From Cyanobacteria bacterium OH_PDB_230 (GTDB lineage: Bacteria > Cyanobacteriota > Vampirovibrionia > Gastranaerophilales > Gastranaerophilaceae): a stretch of DNA of 64,000 bases. The DNA is taken from assembly GCA_023421795.1 (NCBI GenBank), contig JAEZSO010000002.1, positions 124,001 through 188,000 on the forward strand, read 5' to 3'. The notes under the pieces are model-generated. The model did no database searches and was not told the origin of the DNA. It saw only the letters and a list, made by a program, of their open reading frames with translations. The position numbers and the translations under genes are program-made. This document shows positions 1 to 6,296 of this stretch, one piece after another (position 1 is the stretch's first letter; every line of letters begins with the position of its first letter).

Positions 1-274
1 ATTTTTGAGCGTCGTTAAAAGAAATATATTCTAGGCACCTTGTGTCTAAAGAATAATCTTTCAAATCCACATATGGAATACGAAGCTTGGACTCTAAAAA
101 TTTAAGTAAAGTTTCTTCAGAAATCAAATGCGAACTAATTAAAACCTGACCTATGTTTACGTTTTGAGCATGGGCAATCTCTTGAGCCTTCTCAATGTCG
201 TCATAGCCTATAAGACCGTCTCTAACCAAGTCGTACTTTAATTTTTCAAGAGTTTTGTTAGTTACAAATTCCAT
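1..274 (-). CDS. PilB/GspE-type ATPase, N-terminal part (partial)
   Basis: Reading starts at an ATG at 274 and stays open for 91 codons to the window edge, so the C-terminal part is missing. The visible residues match the small N-terminal domain (T2SSE-N/MshEN type) of the PilB/GspE/MshE ATPases that power type IV pilus extension or type II secretion: a helical stretch with 'YDDIEKAQEIA', then 'GQVLISSHLISEETLLKFL' and 'LRIPYVDL'. The Walker motifs lie outside the window. It begins 2 bases after the response regulator stop, so the two are very likely co-transcribed and the regulator may act on pili. A stand-alone MshEN-domain protein cannot be excluded. Confidence 0.7.
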   Translation of the reverse strand, partial: MEFVTNKTLEKLKYDLVRDGLIGYDDIEKAQEIAHAQNVNIGQVLISSHLISEETLLKFLESKLRIPYVDLKDYSLDTRCLEYISFNDAQK

Positions 275-276
275 TA

Positions 277-642
277 CTAACTTCCTAAATAACTTTTAAC
301 TCTGTTAATAACGAAATCTATCTCAAACGGTTTGGTTATATACTCATTAACCCCGGTCTCTTCACCAATCATCTTGTCTTCATCCTGAGATCTGGCGGTA
401 ATCATGATAATCGGGATATCCTTATATTTATTGTCATATTTAAGCAATCGGCTTATTTTATATCCGTTGATTTTAGGCATCATAACATCAAGAATGATTA
501 AATCAGGTTTAAGTTCCTTTGCCAGACTCAATCCGGATTCTCCGTTAAAAGCAGCATGACACTCATAGCCTTCTGCCTCAAGCATAAATTGAAGCGTCTC
601 AACTATATCCTGTTCATCATCAACTATCAATATCTTCTTCAT
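277..642 (-). CDS. Single-domain response regulator (CheY-like)
   Basis: A 121-residue protein consisting only of a receiver domain. It has the acidic pair D8/D9, the phospho-acceptor D52 in 'LIILDVMMP', T82 in 'IITAR'-like context and K104 in 'YITKPF', so it should be phosphorylatable. There is no output domain, so signalling must go through protein contacts, as in CheY or PilG/PilH. The start is preceded by a purine-rich ribosome site (AGAGGTGG). Its first 23 bases overlap the end of the histidine kinase gene upstream, and a PilB-type ATPase follows by 2 bases. The arrangement suggests kinase to receiver to pilus machinery; that link is inferred. Confidence 0.9.
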   Translation of the reverse strand: MKKILIVDDEQDIVETLQFMLEAEGYECHAAFNGESGLSLAKELKPDLIILDVMMPKINGYKISRLLKYDNKYKDIPIIMITARSQDEDKMIGEETGVNEYITKPFEIDFVINRVKSYLGS

Positions 643-2704
643 AACCCACCTCTTTAAATGATAATTTTGCTTTTTTAATCAATTCTTCTGCACTAGTTGC
701 ATCGTTCGGGTAAAGAGCCGTTGAATACAATATAGCACAATCACTAAATTCTTTTCCACAAATCTTCAAATACCCCTGGAGTTTCTTCTTAACAAAATCA
801 AGGGCATATGAATCCATATCAACAGAATAGAAAAAGTAAAACTTCTGATCATCATCGATACAACTAAAATCTTTTGATGTCGCGGTTTTTCTTATTAACC
901 CTTCTTCCACTATTTTATCCACAAAAGATTTTTTGGCAAAAGCGTTTTCTTTGATTGCCAATAAACCTACTGTTGTATGGTTCTGTTTGGCTTTGGAAAT
1001 ATCCTGTCCCAACTGAACCAAAAAAGTTTCTTCATCGCTTAAAACAGGAATGGCAATATAAAAACTTGAGCCATGGTTGACCTTGCTTTCAACCCAAATC
1101 AGGCCCTTATGTGTTTCCACAAGCTGTTTTGCGATTGGCAGCCCGAGTCCTGTGCCTCCTATTTTTCTGCTTAATGAATTTTCAATCTGCTCGAACTTAT
1201 CAAAAATCTTGTTTACATCTTCTTCGGCAATTCCGATTCCGCTGTCTTTGACCTCAATTTTCACATATTCTTTGCTTAAATATTTAGGAAACTCCCCAAA
1301 GAATTTTACTTCTTTAAGTTCTTCTTTTGTCATTTTTGAGGTGATGATCTTTATTTTTCCGTTTTCCGGCGTAAACTTGACGGCATTTGAGATTAAGTTA
1401 GCCAAAACCTGCTCTATTCTTTGAGAATCTATATATACAAGGTCCAAATCCTTACCTAAATCCATTTGGATATCTATATTTTTGTCTTTAGCCAAGTTTT
1501 CAAGAGTATTTTTTACAAATTCTATCGGCACATTGATATTGGCTTTTTCAAATCTAAATTCCATTTTACCGGCTTCAATCTTGGATAAATCGAGTAAATC
1601 ATTGATAATCGCAGAAAGTCTGGTGACATTCCTTTTTGCCATATTTAAAAATTTATCCATGTTCTCCGTAACATCACCTGATTTGCCGCTTAAAACAATA
1701 TCCAGGGAATTTTTTATTGCGGTTAAAGGAGTTCTCAATTCGTGCGACACGATCGAAATAAATTCTGATTTAAGCCTTTCGAGCTTCTCTAATTTAATGT
1801 TTGTATCTTTAATTTCTTCGTATAGAATCGCACTCTCCAAAGGAAGAGAAGCCTGCTTTACAAGTGTTTGGAAACAAGTAGTGTCTTCCTGCCCAAAATC
1901 TTGAGCTCTAAATACTTCGATAATACCAAAAAATTTATCTTTAATATTTATTGGGGCAAAAAGATTATCAAACCCGAATACATTCAAATCGTATTCCTCA
2001 AACTGGTGCTTTATATTTTTGATAACCTTAATATCGGCAACAGCGGGGTTTATAGAAAAAAGCGTCTTATAGCTTAAAATAGCCCTGACTTTAATTGCAT
2101 CTTCAAGCCTTGTTGAGATAGGATACAAAGAATTAATCAGAAGGGTTATGTCGCTAGGATCATTAAATACAAGCGAATAACAAAGAGAAAAGCTTAAACT
2201 CTTCTCCAATCCATCCATCATAATGTCAATAAGTTTGGTCTTATCTAAAGAACCGGCTAACTGGGTACTTGTGTTGTATAAAACATTCAACTGATACAGG
2301 CTTTTTGCCAAATCCGCGTTGTTTCTGGACAAGGCCTCCAAGGACTGTTTCGATTGAAGCGAAGAATTAACGGTAGCTGTAAAAAGGTTGTCATCCAAAG
2401 GCACGGGGACATAAGAGCTTGTATATTTTAAAAGTTCTGAATCAACAGTATCGGGACTAAACAAAAGAACAACCCCAATATTTTTTGTCTGGGCTCTGAT
2501 TTTAATTCTTCTGCACAGACTGTGGATATCTATTTTTTTAATAGAAGAATCCACAATAACAACATCTATGGAATCGGATTTTAACGCTTTTAACACTTCT
2601 TCATCGCTCTCTTTGACCACCGGCTTGAGAGGAATACAAGCTAATAACTCGCTGATTCTTTCAATAATCTTTTTATTATCAGATATTAATAATGCTTTTG
2701 TCAT
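620..2704 (-). CDS. Hybrid sensor histidine kinase: pseudo-receiver, GAF, HisKA, HATPase, degenerate GGDEF-like tail
   Basis: A 694-residue cytoplasmic-looking kinase with no membrane segment. Residues 1-115 are receiver-like ('DVVIVDSS' with D52) but lack a full acidic pair and the conserved lysine, so this is probably a non-phosphorylated pseudo-receiver. Residues about 135-295 resemble a GAF domain. The HisKA H-box is 'SIVSHELRTPLTAI' with H321. The ATPase domain has the N-box around N436-N440, 'DSGIGI' and 'GGTGLGLPIAKQ'. The last 130 residues resemble a GGDEF fold ('LYPNDATSAEELIKKAK') without the GGDEF signature, so diguanylate cyclase activity is unlikely. It overlaps the response regulator gene, its probable phosphorylation partner. 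Confidence 0.88.
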   Translation of the reverse strand: MTKALLISDNKKIIERISELLACIPLKPVVKESDEEVLKALKSDSIDVVIVDSSIKKIDIHSLCRRIKIRAQTKNIGVVLLFSPDTVDSELLKYTSSYVPVPLDDNLFTATVNSSLQSKQSLEALSRNNADLAKSLYQLNVLYNTSTQLAGSLDKTKLIDIMMDGLEKSLSFSLCYSLVFNDPSDITLLINSLYPISTRLEDAIKVRAILSYKTLFSINPAVADIKVIKNIKHQFEEYDLNVFGFDNLFAPINIKDKFFGIIEVFRAQDFGQEDTTCFQTLVKQASLPLESAILYEEIKDTNIKLEKLERLKSEFISIVSHELRTPLTAIKNSLDIVLSGKSGDVTENMDKFLNMAKRNVTRLSAIINDLLDLSKIEAGKMEFRFEKANINVPIEFVKNTLENLAKDKNIDIQMDLGKDLDLVYIDSQRIEQVLANLISNAVKFTPENGKIKIITSKMTKEELKEVKFFGEFPKYLSKEYVKIEVKDSGIGIAEEDVNKIFDKFEQIENSLSRKIGGTGLGLPIAKQLVETHKGLIWVESKVNHGSSFYIAIPVLSDEETFLVQLGQDISKAKQNHTTVGLLAIKENAFAKKSFVDKIVEEGLIRKTATSKDFSCIDDDQKFYFFYSVDMDSYALDFVKKKLQGYLKICGKEFSDCAILYSTALYPNDATSAEELIKKAKLSFKEVGYEEDIDS

Positions 2705-3115
2705 TTTAAATATATTCTAGCTAGACAAGCTCATAACAAGGATTTCAAACCTTCGCTATCGCTGTTGCCCTTTTAAACTACTCAACAATCAATATTCTAT
2801 CAGCTTTTGACAAATATTTTTATGATTAAACAATTCTTAACTTATCGGATTCGGTTTTTAAAAATCAGGTTATTGTTGAGATTGGGCCTTGTTAATTAAG
2901 ATATGTTAAGAAATGATATACAATTTATATAAAAAATAGCAATTTTTTATATCACAAATACTTTATTATAGTACGAGGATGACAGAGAGAAACAAAGACA
3001 GACAACGGTTAAGACCACATTAGAGAGAAAATTAAAGAGAAATCAAAATTTTATAAACCACCTACCATAAACACTAACCATTTACTTACACACACGAGGA
3101 ATCAAAAAGATTCTA

Positions 3116-3146
3116 GAGACTTTATCCAAAGTCTCATTTTTTTTTA
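3116..3146 (+). terminator. Rho-independent terminator inside the intergenic region
   Basis: A perfect 8-bp stem (GAGACTTT / AAAGTCTC) closes a 4-base loop (ATCC) and is followed by a run of about ten T. It ends a plus-strand transcript that would begin within the preceding 150 bases, although no protein gene is there. Confidence 0.75.
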
Positions 3147-3167
3147 TACAAATAGATTAATCTTCTG

Positions 3168-3200
3168 TTTAATATGCTATTTCTAAACAAGGAATATAAT
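3168..3200 (+). promoter_or_regulatory. Shared-type promoter of Cys-rich gene 1 (TTAATA-N20-TATAAT)
   Basis: TATAAT at 3195-3200 is preceded by exactly 20 bases and a TTAATA box at 3169-3174, itself preceded by GT. The same layout occurs before three other Cys-rich genes in this window. There is no TTGACA-like box at the usual 17 bp, which suggests dependence on an activator or an alternative sigma factor. Confidence 0.6.
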
Positions 3201-3249
3201 TAAGGAAATTAAAAATTGTACTCCTCAGAAAATAGTAAAGGATCTATCT

Positions 3250-3555
3250 ATGAAAAAACTTTTAGTGTCGTTATTTGCATTAACCGTTGCCTTGACAATT
3301 GGTATGAGCAAATCATTTGCAGACTGTGGATGTCCAGCTCCATGCCCATCTACTTGTTCAACGCCTTGTTGTCCTGCACCTTGCGTAACACCATGCCCAA
3401 CTACGTGCAGCCCAGCATGCCCAACTACTTGTGCAACACCATGTCCTACAACATGCTGCCCAGACAACTGCAACAAATGTTGCTGCCCAAAAAGAACTTT
3501 TTGGGACAAATTGTTTGGATTAAACAAATGTTGCGATTGTTGTAAATGCAGATAA
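3250..3555 (+). CDS. Exported Cys-rich small protein 1 (C-P-x-x-C repeats)
   Basis: A 101-residue precursor. Residues 1-24 form a Sec signal peptide (KK, hydrophobic core, 'SFA' before the cut), leaving about 77 residues with 23 cysteines. Most of the mature part is tetrapeptide steps of the form C-P-x-x / C-x-x-P. The C-terminal tail 'RTFWDKLF' followed by clustered cysteines is shared with the protein encoded at 4555. The ATG follows an AGTAAAGG ribosome box also found before its paralogues. Function is unknown: metal binding or a disulfide-linked envelope or surface protein are both possible. I know no named family that it clearly fits. Confidence 0.85.
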   Translation: MKKLLVSLFALTVALTIGMSKSFADCGCPAPCPSTCSTPCCPAPCVTPCPTTCSPACPTTCATPCPTTCCPDNCNKCCCPKRTFWDKLFGLNKCCDCCKCR

Positions 3556-3573
3556 TTTACCGTTCGTTATTGA

Positions 3574-3601
3574 AGAAGCACCCTACGGGGTGTTTCTTTT
3601 T
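3574..3601 (+). terminator. Terminator after Cys-rich gene 1
   Basis: A 10-bp stem (one G-T pair) around the loop TACG, followed by TCTTTTT. It makes the upstream gene monocistronic. Confidence 0.85.
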
Positions 3602-3647
3602 GCAATCAAAATAAACCCGTAAAGTATATGATTTTTACTCTATGCTC

Positions 3648-3676
3648 TTGACAAAAAAAAGATATATTTATAAAAT
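3648..3676 (+). promoter_or_regulatory. Sigma-70-type promoter of the CsoR-linked Cys-rich gene
   Basis: A perfect -35 TTGACA (3648-3653), 17 bp spacing and TAAAAT (3671-3676). Unlike its paralogues this gene has a canonical strong promoter, as expected if control is by a repressor at the adjacent operator. Confidence 0.8.
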
Positions 3677-3678
3677 AG

Positions 3679-3702
3679 TACCATACCCCCGGGGGGAGGT
3701 AA
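3679..3702 (+). promoter_or_regulatory. Probable CsoR-type operator
   Basis: A near-palindrome of five C and six G (3686-3696) flanked by TACC at 3679-3682 and GGTA at 3698-3701. It is strikingly GC-rich in AT-rich DNA and lies over the expected transcription start. CsoR/RcnR-family repressors bind such TACCC...GGGTA-type sites, and a csoR gene follows the regulated gene. Binding is inferred. Confidence 0.7.
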
Positions 3703-3734
3703 GAAAAAATATGTTTTTAGTAAAGGAGCATCAT

Positions 3735-4028
3735 ATGAAAAAACTATTAGTTACATTCTGCCTTTTAACAGCCTTTTTGGCACTAGGCGTTAACCAATCT
3801 TATGCAGGCACATCGGCTTGTCCTGTTTCTTGTCATTGCAAATGCGATAAAAACTGCAAATGCGATTGTGGTTGTCACAAAAAAACAGAAAAATGTACCT
3901 GCAAAGACAACAAATGCAAATGCAACGACAATTGTTCTTGTAAAAAAGGGGTTAAATTCCGCTTTTTCCATAAAAGCGAATGCGGTGAAAAATGTAATTG
4001 CGATTCAAAATGCAAGTGCAAACAGTAA
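3735..4028 (+). CDS. Exported metallothionein-like Cys/Lys-rich protein under CsoR-type control
   Basis: A 97-residue precursor. The start at 3735 is chosen over upstream in-frame ATGs because it has an AAAGGAG site 5 bases upstream and gives the signal peptide seen in the paralogues ('MKKLLVTF...', cut after 'SYA'). The mature part has 19 cysteines in repeated C-K-C, C-x-C and C-D-C-G-C motifs plus many lysines, the pattern of metallothioneins. The tail 'KFRFFHKSEC' corresponds to the 'RTFWDKLF' tail of the sister proteins. With a CsoR-type operator in front and csoR behind, binding of surplus copper outside the cytoplasm is the natural hypothesis; metal specificity is not proven. Confidence 0.85.
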   Translation: MKKLLVTFCLLTAFLALGVNQSYAGTSACPVSCHCKCDKNCKCDCGCHKKTEKCTCKDNKCKCNDNCSCKKGVKFRFFHKSECGEKCNCDSKCKCKQ

Positions 4029-4049
4029 AAATATAGTAAATTTTTTAAC

Positions 4050-4080
4050 AAAAGGCACTTGAAGAGGTGTCTTTTGTTTT
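4050..4080 (+). terminator. Terminator or attenuator between Cys-rich gene 2 and csoR
   Basis: The stem AAAAGGCAC / GTGTCTTTT (G-T pairs allowed) is followed by a TTTTGTTTT tract. csoR begins 27 bases later with no obvious promoter of its own, so partial read-through probably supplies it. Confidence 0.65.
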
Positions 4081-4106
4081 ATAATAAAGCTTAAAGGTAA
4101 AAGAAA

Positions 4107-4379
4107 ATGCAAGCAGATAAAAAGAAAATTACAACTTTATTGAAAACAGCGAAAGGCCAAATTGACGGGCTTTTAAAAATGGTTGAAGAAAACCGCGACT
4201 GCGTTGAAATAAGCACCCAGCTTTCTGCAACCCAATCGATTATCAAAAAAGTAAACTTGGAAATCCTAAGCGCTCACTTAAATTGCTGTGTTAAAAGAAC
4301 ATTTGAAAACGGCGACGAAAAGCAAAAACAGGCGACCATCGAAGAAGTTTTGAAATTAATAAATAAAATTACCAAATAA
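4107..4379 (+). CDS. csoR: CsoR-family metal-sensing repressor
   Basis: A 90-residue all-helical protein of the CsoR/RcnR/FrmR (DUF156) family ('LLKTAKGQIDGLLKMVEENR' near the N-terminus). The putative ligands are C32, H57 and C61, with the 25- and 4-residue spacing of the Cu(I) site C36-H61-C65 of Mycobacterium CsoR, which favours copper over nickel or formaldehyde sensing. It follows an exported Cys-rich protein preceded by a CsoR-like operator, so it most likely represses that unit until Cu(I) binds. The ATG follows an AAAGGT site. No copper ATPase (CopA) is present nearby, which is unusual for csoR contexts. Confidence 0.9.
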   Translation: MQADKKKITTLLKTAKGQIDGLLKMVEENRDCVEISTQLSATQSIIKKVNLEILSAHLNCCVKRTFENGDEKQKQATIEEVLKLINKITK

Positions 4380-4425
4380 TATAATTTTCCAGACATTCAC
4401 TAATCCTTTAAAAATTAATAAAAAG

Positions 4426-4458
4426 TACAATGTGATAATTTTTTATAGCCTATATAAT
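4426..4458 (+). promoter_or_regulatory. Shared-type promoter of Cys-rich gene 3 (ACAATG-N20-TATAAT)
   Basis: TATAAT at 4453-4458, 20 bases, and ACAATG at 4427-4432. A TTTTTTATAG stretch before the -10 resembles those at 5076 and 5679. The leader to the ATG is about 90 bases and can fold. Confidence 0.6.
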
Positions 4459-4554
4459 ACACCTTGATGGATAAATAAAAGAACGAAATTAGAAATTTCA
4501 GTTACTGCGGTTTTTTAGTTTTGTTCTTTTAAAAATTAGCAAAGGAAAAATGTT

Positions 4555-4872
4555 ATGAAAAAACTTTTAGTAACGGCTATCGCCTTATTTGCAGTGCTAA
4601 CTACAAATGTAGGCCAATCATTCGCAGCGTGCGGATGTGGTTGTGCTGTACAGCCGGCATGTCCTATTTGCCAGCCAGCATGCCCTGTTTGCGCACCAAA
4701 ATGTTGTGACCCTTGTGCAACAGGATTTGCTTGTCCTTGTCAACCTAGCTGTAGCAGTTGTTGTAACAGTTGTTGTAACAGTTGTTGCAACAAATGTGAT
4801 TGCGGTTACAGCTGCTGCAGAAGAACTTTCTGGGATAAATTATTTAGAAGAAACAAATGTTGTTGTGACTAA
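4555..4872 (+). CDS. Exported Cys-rich small protein 3 (CCNS repeats)
   Basis: A 105-residue precursor with a 24-residue signal peptide ending 'QSFA', then 81 residues with 26 cysteines. It begins A-C-G-C-G-C, continues with C-P-x-C pairs, then a tandem 'CCNSCCNSCCNK' stretch encoded by a 12-bp DNA repeat, and ends with 'RRTFWDKLF' and a terminal cysteine cluster. The signal peptide and tail mark it as a paralogue of the protein at 3250. The start follows AGCAAAGG. Function is unknown. The aromatic-basic tail common to several members could be a docking element; that is speculation. Confidence 0.85.
   Translation: MKKLLVTAIALFAVLTTNVGQSFAACGCGCAVQPACPICQPACPVCAPKCCDPCATGFACPCQPSCSSCCNSCCNSCCNKCDCGYSCCRRTFWDKLFRRNKCCCD
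4756..4791 (+). repeat. 12-bp tandem repeat inside Cys-rich gene 3
   Basis: Three consecutive copies of AGTTGTTGTAAC (the third with one mismatch) encode the repeated Ser-Cys-Cys-Asn units. Copy number could change by slippage without disturbing the frame. Confidence 0.8.
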
Positions 4873-4922
4873 TTAATTTATATTCATGAAAGTTTTTAGT
4901 TGATCATTGTGATTTATCACGG

Positions 4923-4953
4923 AAAACACTCTCCAATGGGGAGTGTTTTTTTA
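4923..4953 (+). terminator. Terminator after Cys-rich gene 3
   Basis: A 12-bp stem (one G-T pair) with a 3-base loop and a T-rich tail. A smaller GTGAT/ATCAC inverted repeat lies just before it at about 4909-4920. Confidence 0.85.
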
Positions 4954-5075
4954 TAGAAAATTTAAATTACTCACCAAACACAATTCAAGCAAATATTTGA
5001 ATCCAGACAAGATAAAAACCGCCAAAAAGATATTATACTCAAGGAGTTCAATTTTCATTAAAAATTATGCGAACG

Positions 5076-5108
5076 TTTAATGTAATGCCATTGTATAGCT
5101 CCTATAAT
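5076..5108 (+). promoter_or_regulatory. Shared-type promoter of Cys-rich gene 4 (TTAATG-N20-TATAAT)
   Basis: TTAATG at 5077-5082, 20 bases, TATAAT at 5103-5108. In the leader, AATGCCT and AGGTATT can pair inside an outer AAAAGAATA / TATTCTTTT helix just upstream of the ribosome box. Confidence 0.6.
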
Positions 5109-5199
5109 GGCCTTAATAATGTAAAACTAAAAGAATAAGATAATGCCTTACTGTGAGGTATTACAGATATTCTTTTAAAAATAGTAAAGGGAAAAGAAT

Positions 5200-5559
5200 A
5201 TGAAGAAATTATTATTGTCTGTTTTTGCGTTAGCAACGGCTCTAACGATGGGAATGAGCCAATCATTCGCAGCATGCGGATGCGGATGTGGATGCGCTGC
5301 ACCAATGATGCAAGCGCCTTGTGGATGTGCAGCGTCAATTGACAGCTGTCCTTGTCCTTGTGACGCTTGGGCGTTTCCGTCAAACTATGCCCCTGCACCA
5401 CAAAGAACTCCTTGCTGCCCTGCTGCATGCATCAAACCTTGTTGTCCAGCGCCTTGTGCGTCTCCAGCTTGTCCAGCTACTTGCTGTCCTGCAGCTCCAT
5501 GTGGCTGTGCATCTCCTGCTTGCCCATGCGAACCAACTAAATGCGATTGTTGTGATTAA
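5200..5559 (+). CDS. Exported Cys-rich small protein 4 (Ala/Pro-rich)
   Basis: A 119-residue precursor. The signal peptide, cut after 'SFA' at residue 24, is almost identical to that of the next gene. The mature part starts A-C-G-C-G-C-G-C and has 25 cysteines in C-C-P-A, C-P-A-x and C-G-C contexts. A short cysteine-poor segment in the middle (about residues 55-70) is aromatic. It lacks the 'RTFWDKLF' tail of its sisters and ends K-C-D-C-C-D. The start has an AGTAAAGG box. It is monocistronic between a shared-type promoter and a terminator. Its role is unknown. Confidence 0.85.
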   Translation: MKKLLLSVFALATALTMGMSQSFAACGCGCGCAAPMMQAPCGCAASIDSCPCPCDAWAFPSNYAPAPQRTPCCPAACIKPCCPAPCASPACPATCCPAAPCGCASPACPCEPTKCDCCD

Positions 5560-5587
5560 TTTGCAATAAGATTTTATCGCATCGTAA

Positions 5588-5612
5588 GAAAACTCCCTTC
5601 AGGGGGTTTTCT
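5588..5612 (+). terminator. Terminator after Cys-rich gene 4
   Basis: The stem GAAAACTCCC / GGGGGTTTTC with loop TTCA (one G-T pair). The T tract is short because it lies largely inside the stem. Confidence 0.75.
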
Positions 5613-5678
5613 CAACAAAACAAACAGTATGAAGACCTCAAAAAATAGGACTTTTTTCTTAAAAAAATTATACTTACG

Positions 5679-5711
5679 CTTAATGAATTAGCATTTTATG
5701 AAGAATATAAT
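5679..5711 (+). promoter_or_regulatory. Shared-type promoter of Cys-rich gene 5 (TTAATG-N20-TATAAT)
   Basis: TTAATG at 5680-5685, 20 bases, TATAAT at 5706-5711; GCATTTTATG in the spacer parallels GCCATTGTATAG in the 5076 promoter. The leader ends with a small GTTCT/AGAAC hairpin before the AGTAAAGG box. Confidence 0.6.
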
Positions 5712-5795
5712 AAGTCCTAACTACAAATAGCGTAAATAAGGCTGTAAATGTAGAAAGTAAAATTGTTCTCTTAGAACTAGTAAAGGAAAAATGAT

Positions 5796-6125
5796 ATGAA
5801 AAAACTTTTAGTATCTGTATTTGCATTAGCAACGGCTCTGACTATGGGTATGAGCCAATCATTCGCTGCATGTGGTTGTGGATGTTCTGCACCTATTATG
5901 CAAGCGCCATGCGGATGTGCCGCACCAATCGTAGGAACTTATTGGACCGGATATGCTGCTCCAATGGATCCTTGTTGCTGTCAACAAAACACTTGTTGCC
6001 AACAAAACTCTTGTTGTTGTAAAAAAAGAGGCTATTGGTACAACTTATTCCACACAACTTATAAATGTGGTTGCGGATGTGACAACATGAACTGTGTACC
6101 TAAATGTAACAGCTGTTGTGATTAA
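5796..6125 (+). CDS. Exported Cys-rich small protein 5 (Gln/Asn-containing CCC repeats)
   Basis: A 109-residue precursor with a 24-residue signal peptide differing from that of the protein at 5200 by one residue, and the same A-C-G-C-G-C start and 'QAPCGCAA' block, so these two are recent duplicates. The mature part has 20 cysteines, including repeated 'CCQQN' units. An aromatic-basic segment 'KKRGYWYNLF' takes the place of the 'RTFWDKLF' tail. The ATG follows AGTAAAGG. Function is unknown. The strong repeat structure and export suggest a cell-envelope or extracellular role. Confidence 0.85.
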   Translation: MKKLLVSVFALATALTMGMSQSFAACGCGCSAPIMQAPCGCAAPIVGTYWTGYAAPMDPCCCQQNTCCQQNSCCCKKRGYWYNLFHTTYKCGCGCDNMNCVPKCNSCCD

Positions 6126-6163
6126 TTAATTCCAACCCGTTTTTGTCTTTGGGAAAATCCCAG

Positions 6164-6198
6164 CTAAAAAACACCCCATTTAGGGTGTTTTTTAGTTA
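6164..6198 (+). terminator. Terminator after Cys-rich gene 5
   Basis: A perfect 13-bp stem (arms 6164-6176 and 6183-6195) with a 6-base loop, the longest in the array. Confidence 0.88.
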
Positions 6199-6296
6199 AC
6201 AAAAAACTAACAGCCGAGCAGATATTATTACAGAATATTCCATTTTTTATTAAAAATTGATACTATCAAATAAAGAAAATATGAAAAGGAGTCAAA

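Larger units (their letters stand above)
2705..3249. other. Long AT-rich intergenic region with terminator and possible small RNA
   Basis: This gap separates the minus-strand kinase from the plus-strand Cys-rich genes. It holds an A/T inverted repeat near 2930-2953, a TATTAT -10-like hexamer at 2964-2969, a perfect plus-strand terminator at 3116-3146 and the promoter of the first Cys-rich gene at 3168-3200. No convincing protein gene is visible. The stretch between 2970 and 3146 could be a short independent transcript. Confidence 0.5.

Noticed and set aside
2979..3023. A 14-codon reading frame (starting MTERNKDRQ) in the intergenic region.
   Set aside because: The GAGG touches the ATG with no spacing, the peptide is very short and hydrophilic, and nothing supports translation; a non-coding transcript is at least as likely.
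3225..3527. Minus-strand and other-frame readings over the Cys-rich genes (such as a 100-residue His/Gly/Val-rich one).
   Set aside because: They are mirror images of the repetitive Cys codons; the signal peptide, ribosome site and terminator all support the plus-strand frame.
3642..3734. N-terminal extension of the CsoR-linked Cys-rich protein from ATG 3642.
   Set aside because: It would run through the promoter -10 and operator, lacks a ribosome site and would bury the signal peptide.
4909..4920. GTGAT-TT-ATCAC-type inverted repeat as a CRP/Rex operator.
   Set aside because: It lies just after a stop codon and right before a terminator, with 2-4 bases at its centre, so it is more likely an accessory hairpin than a regulator site.
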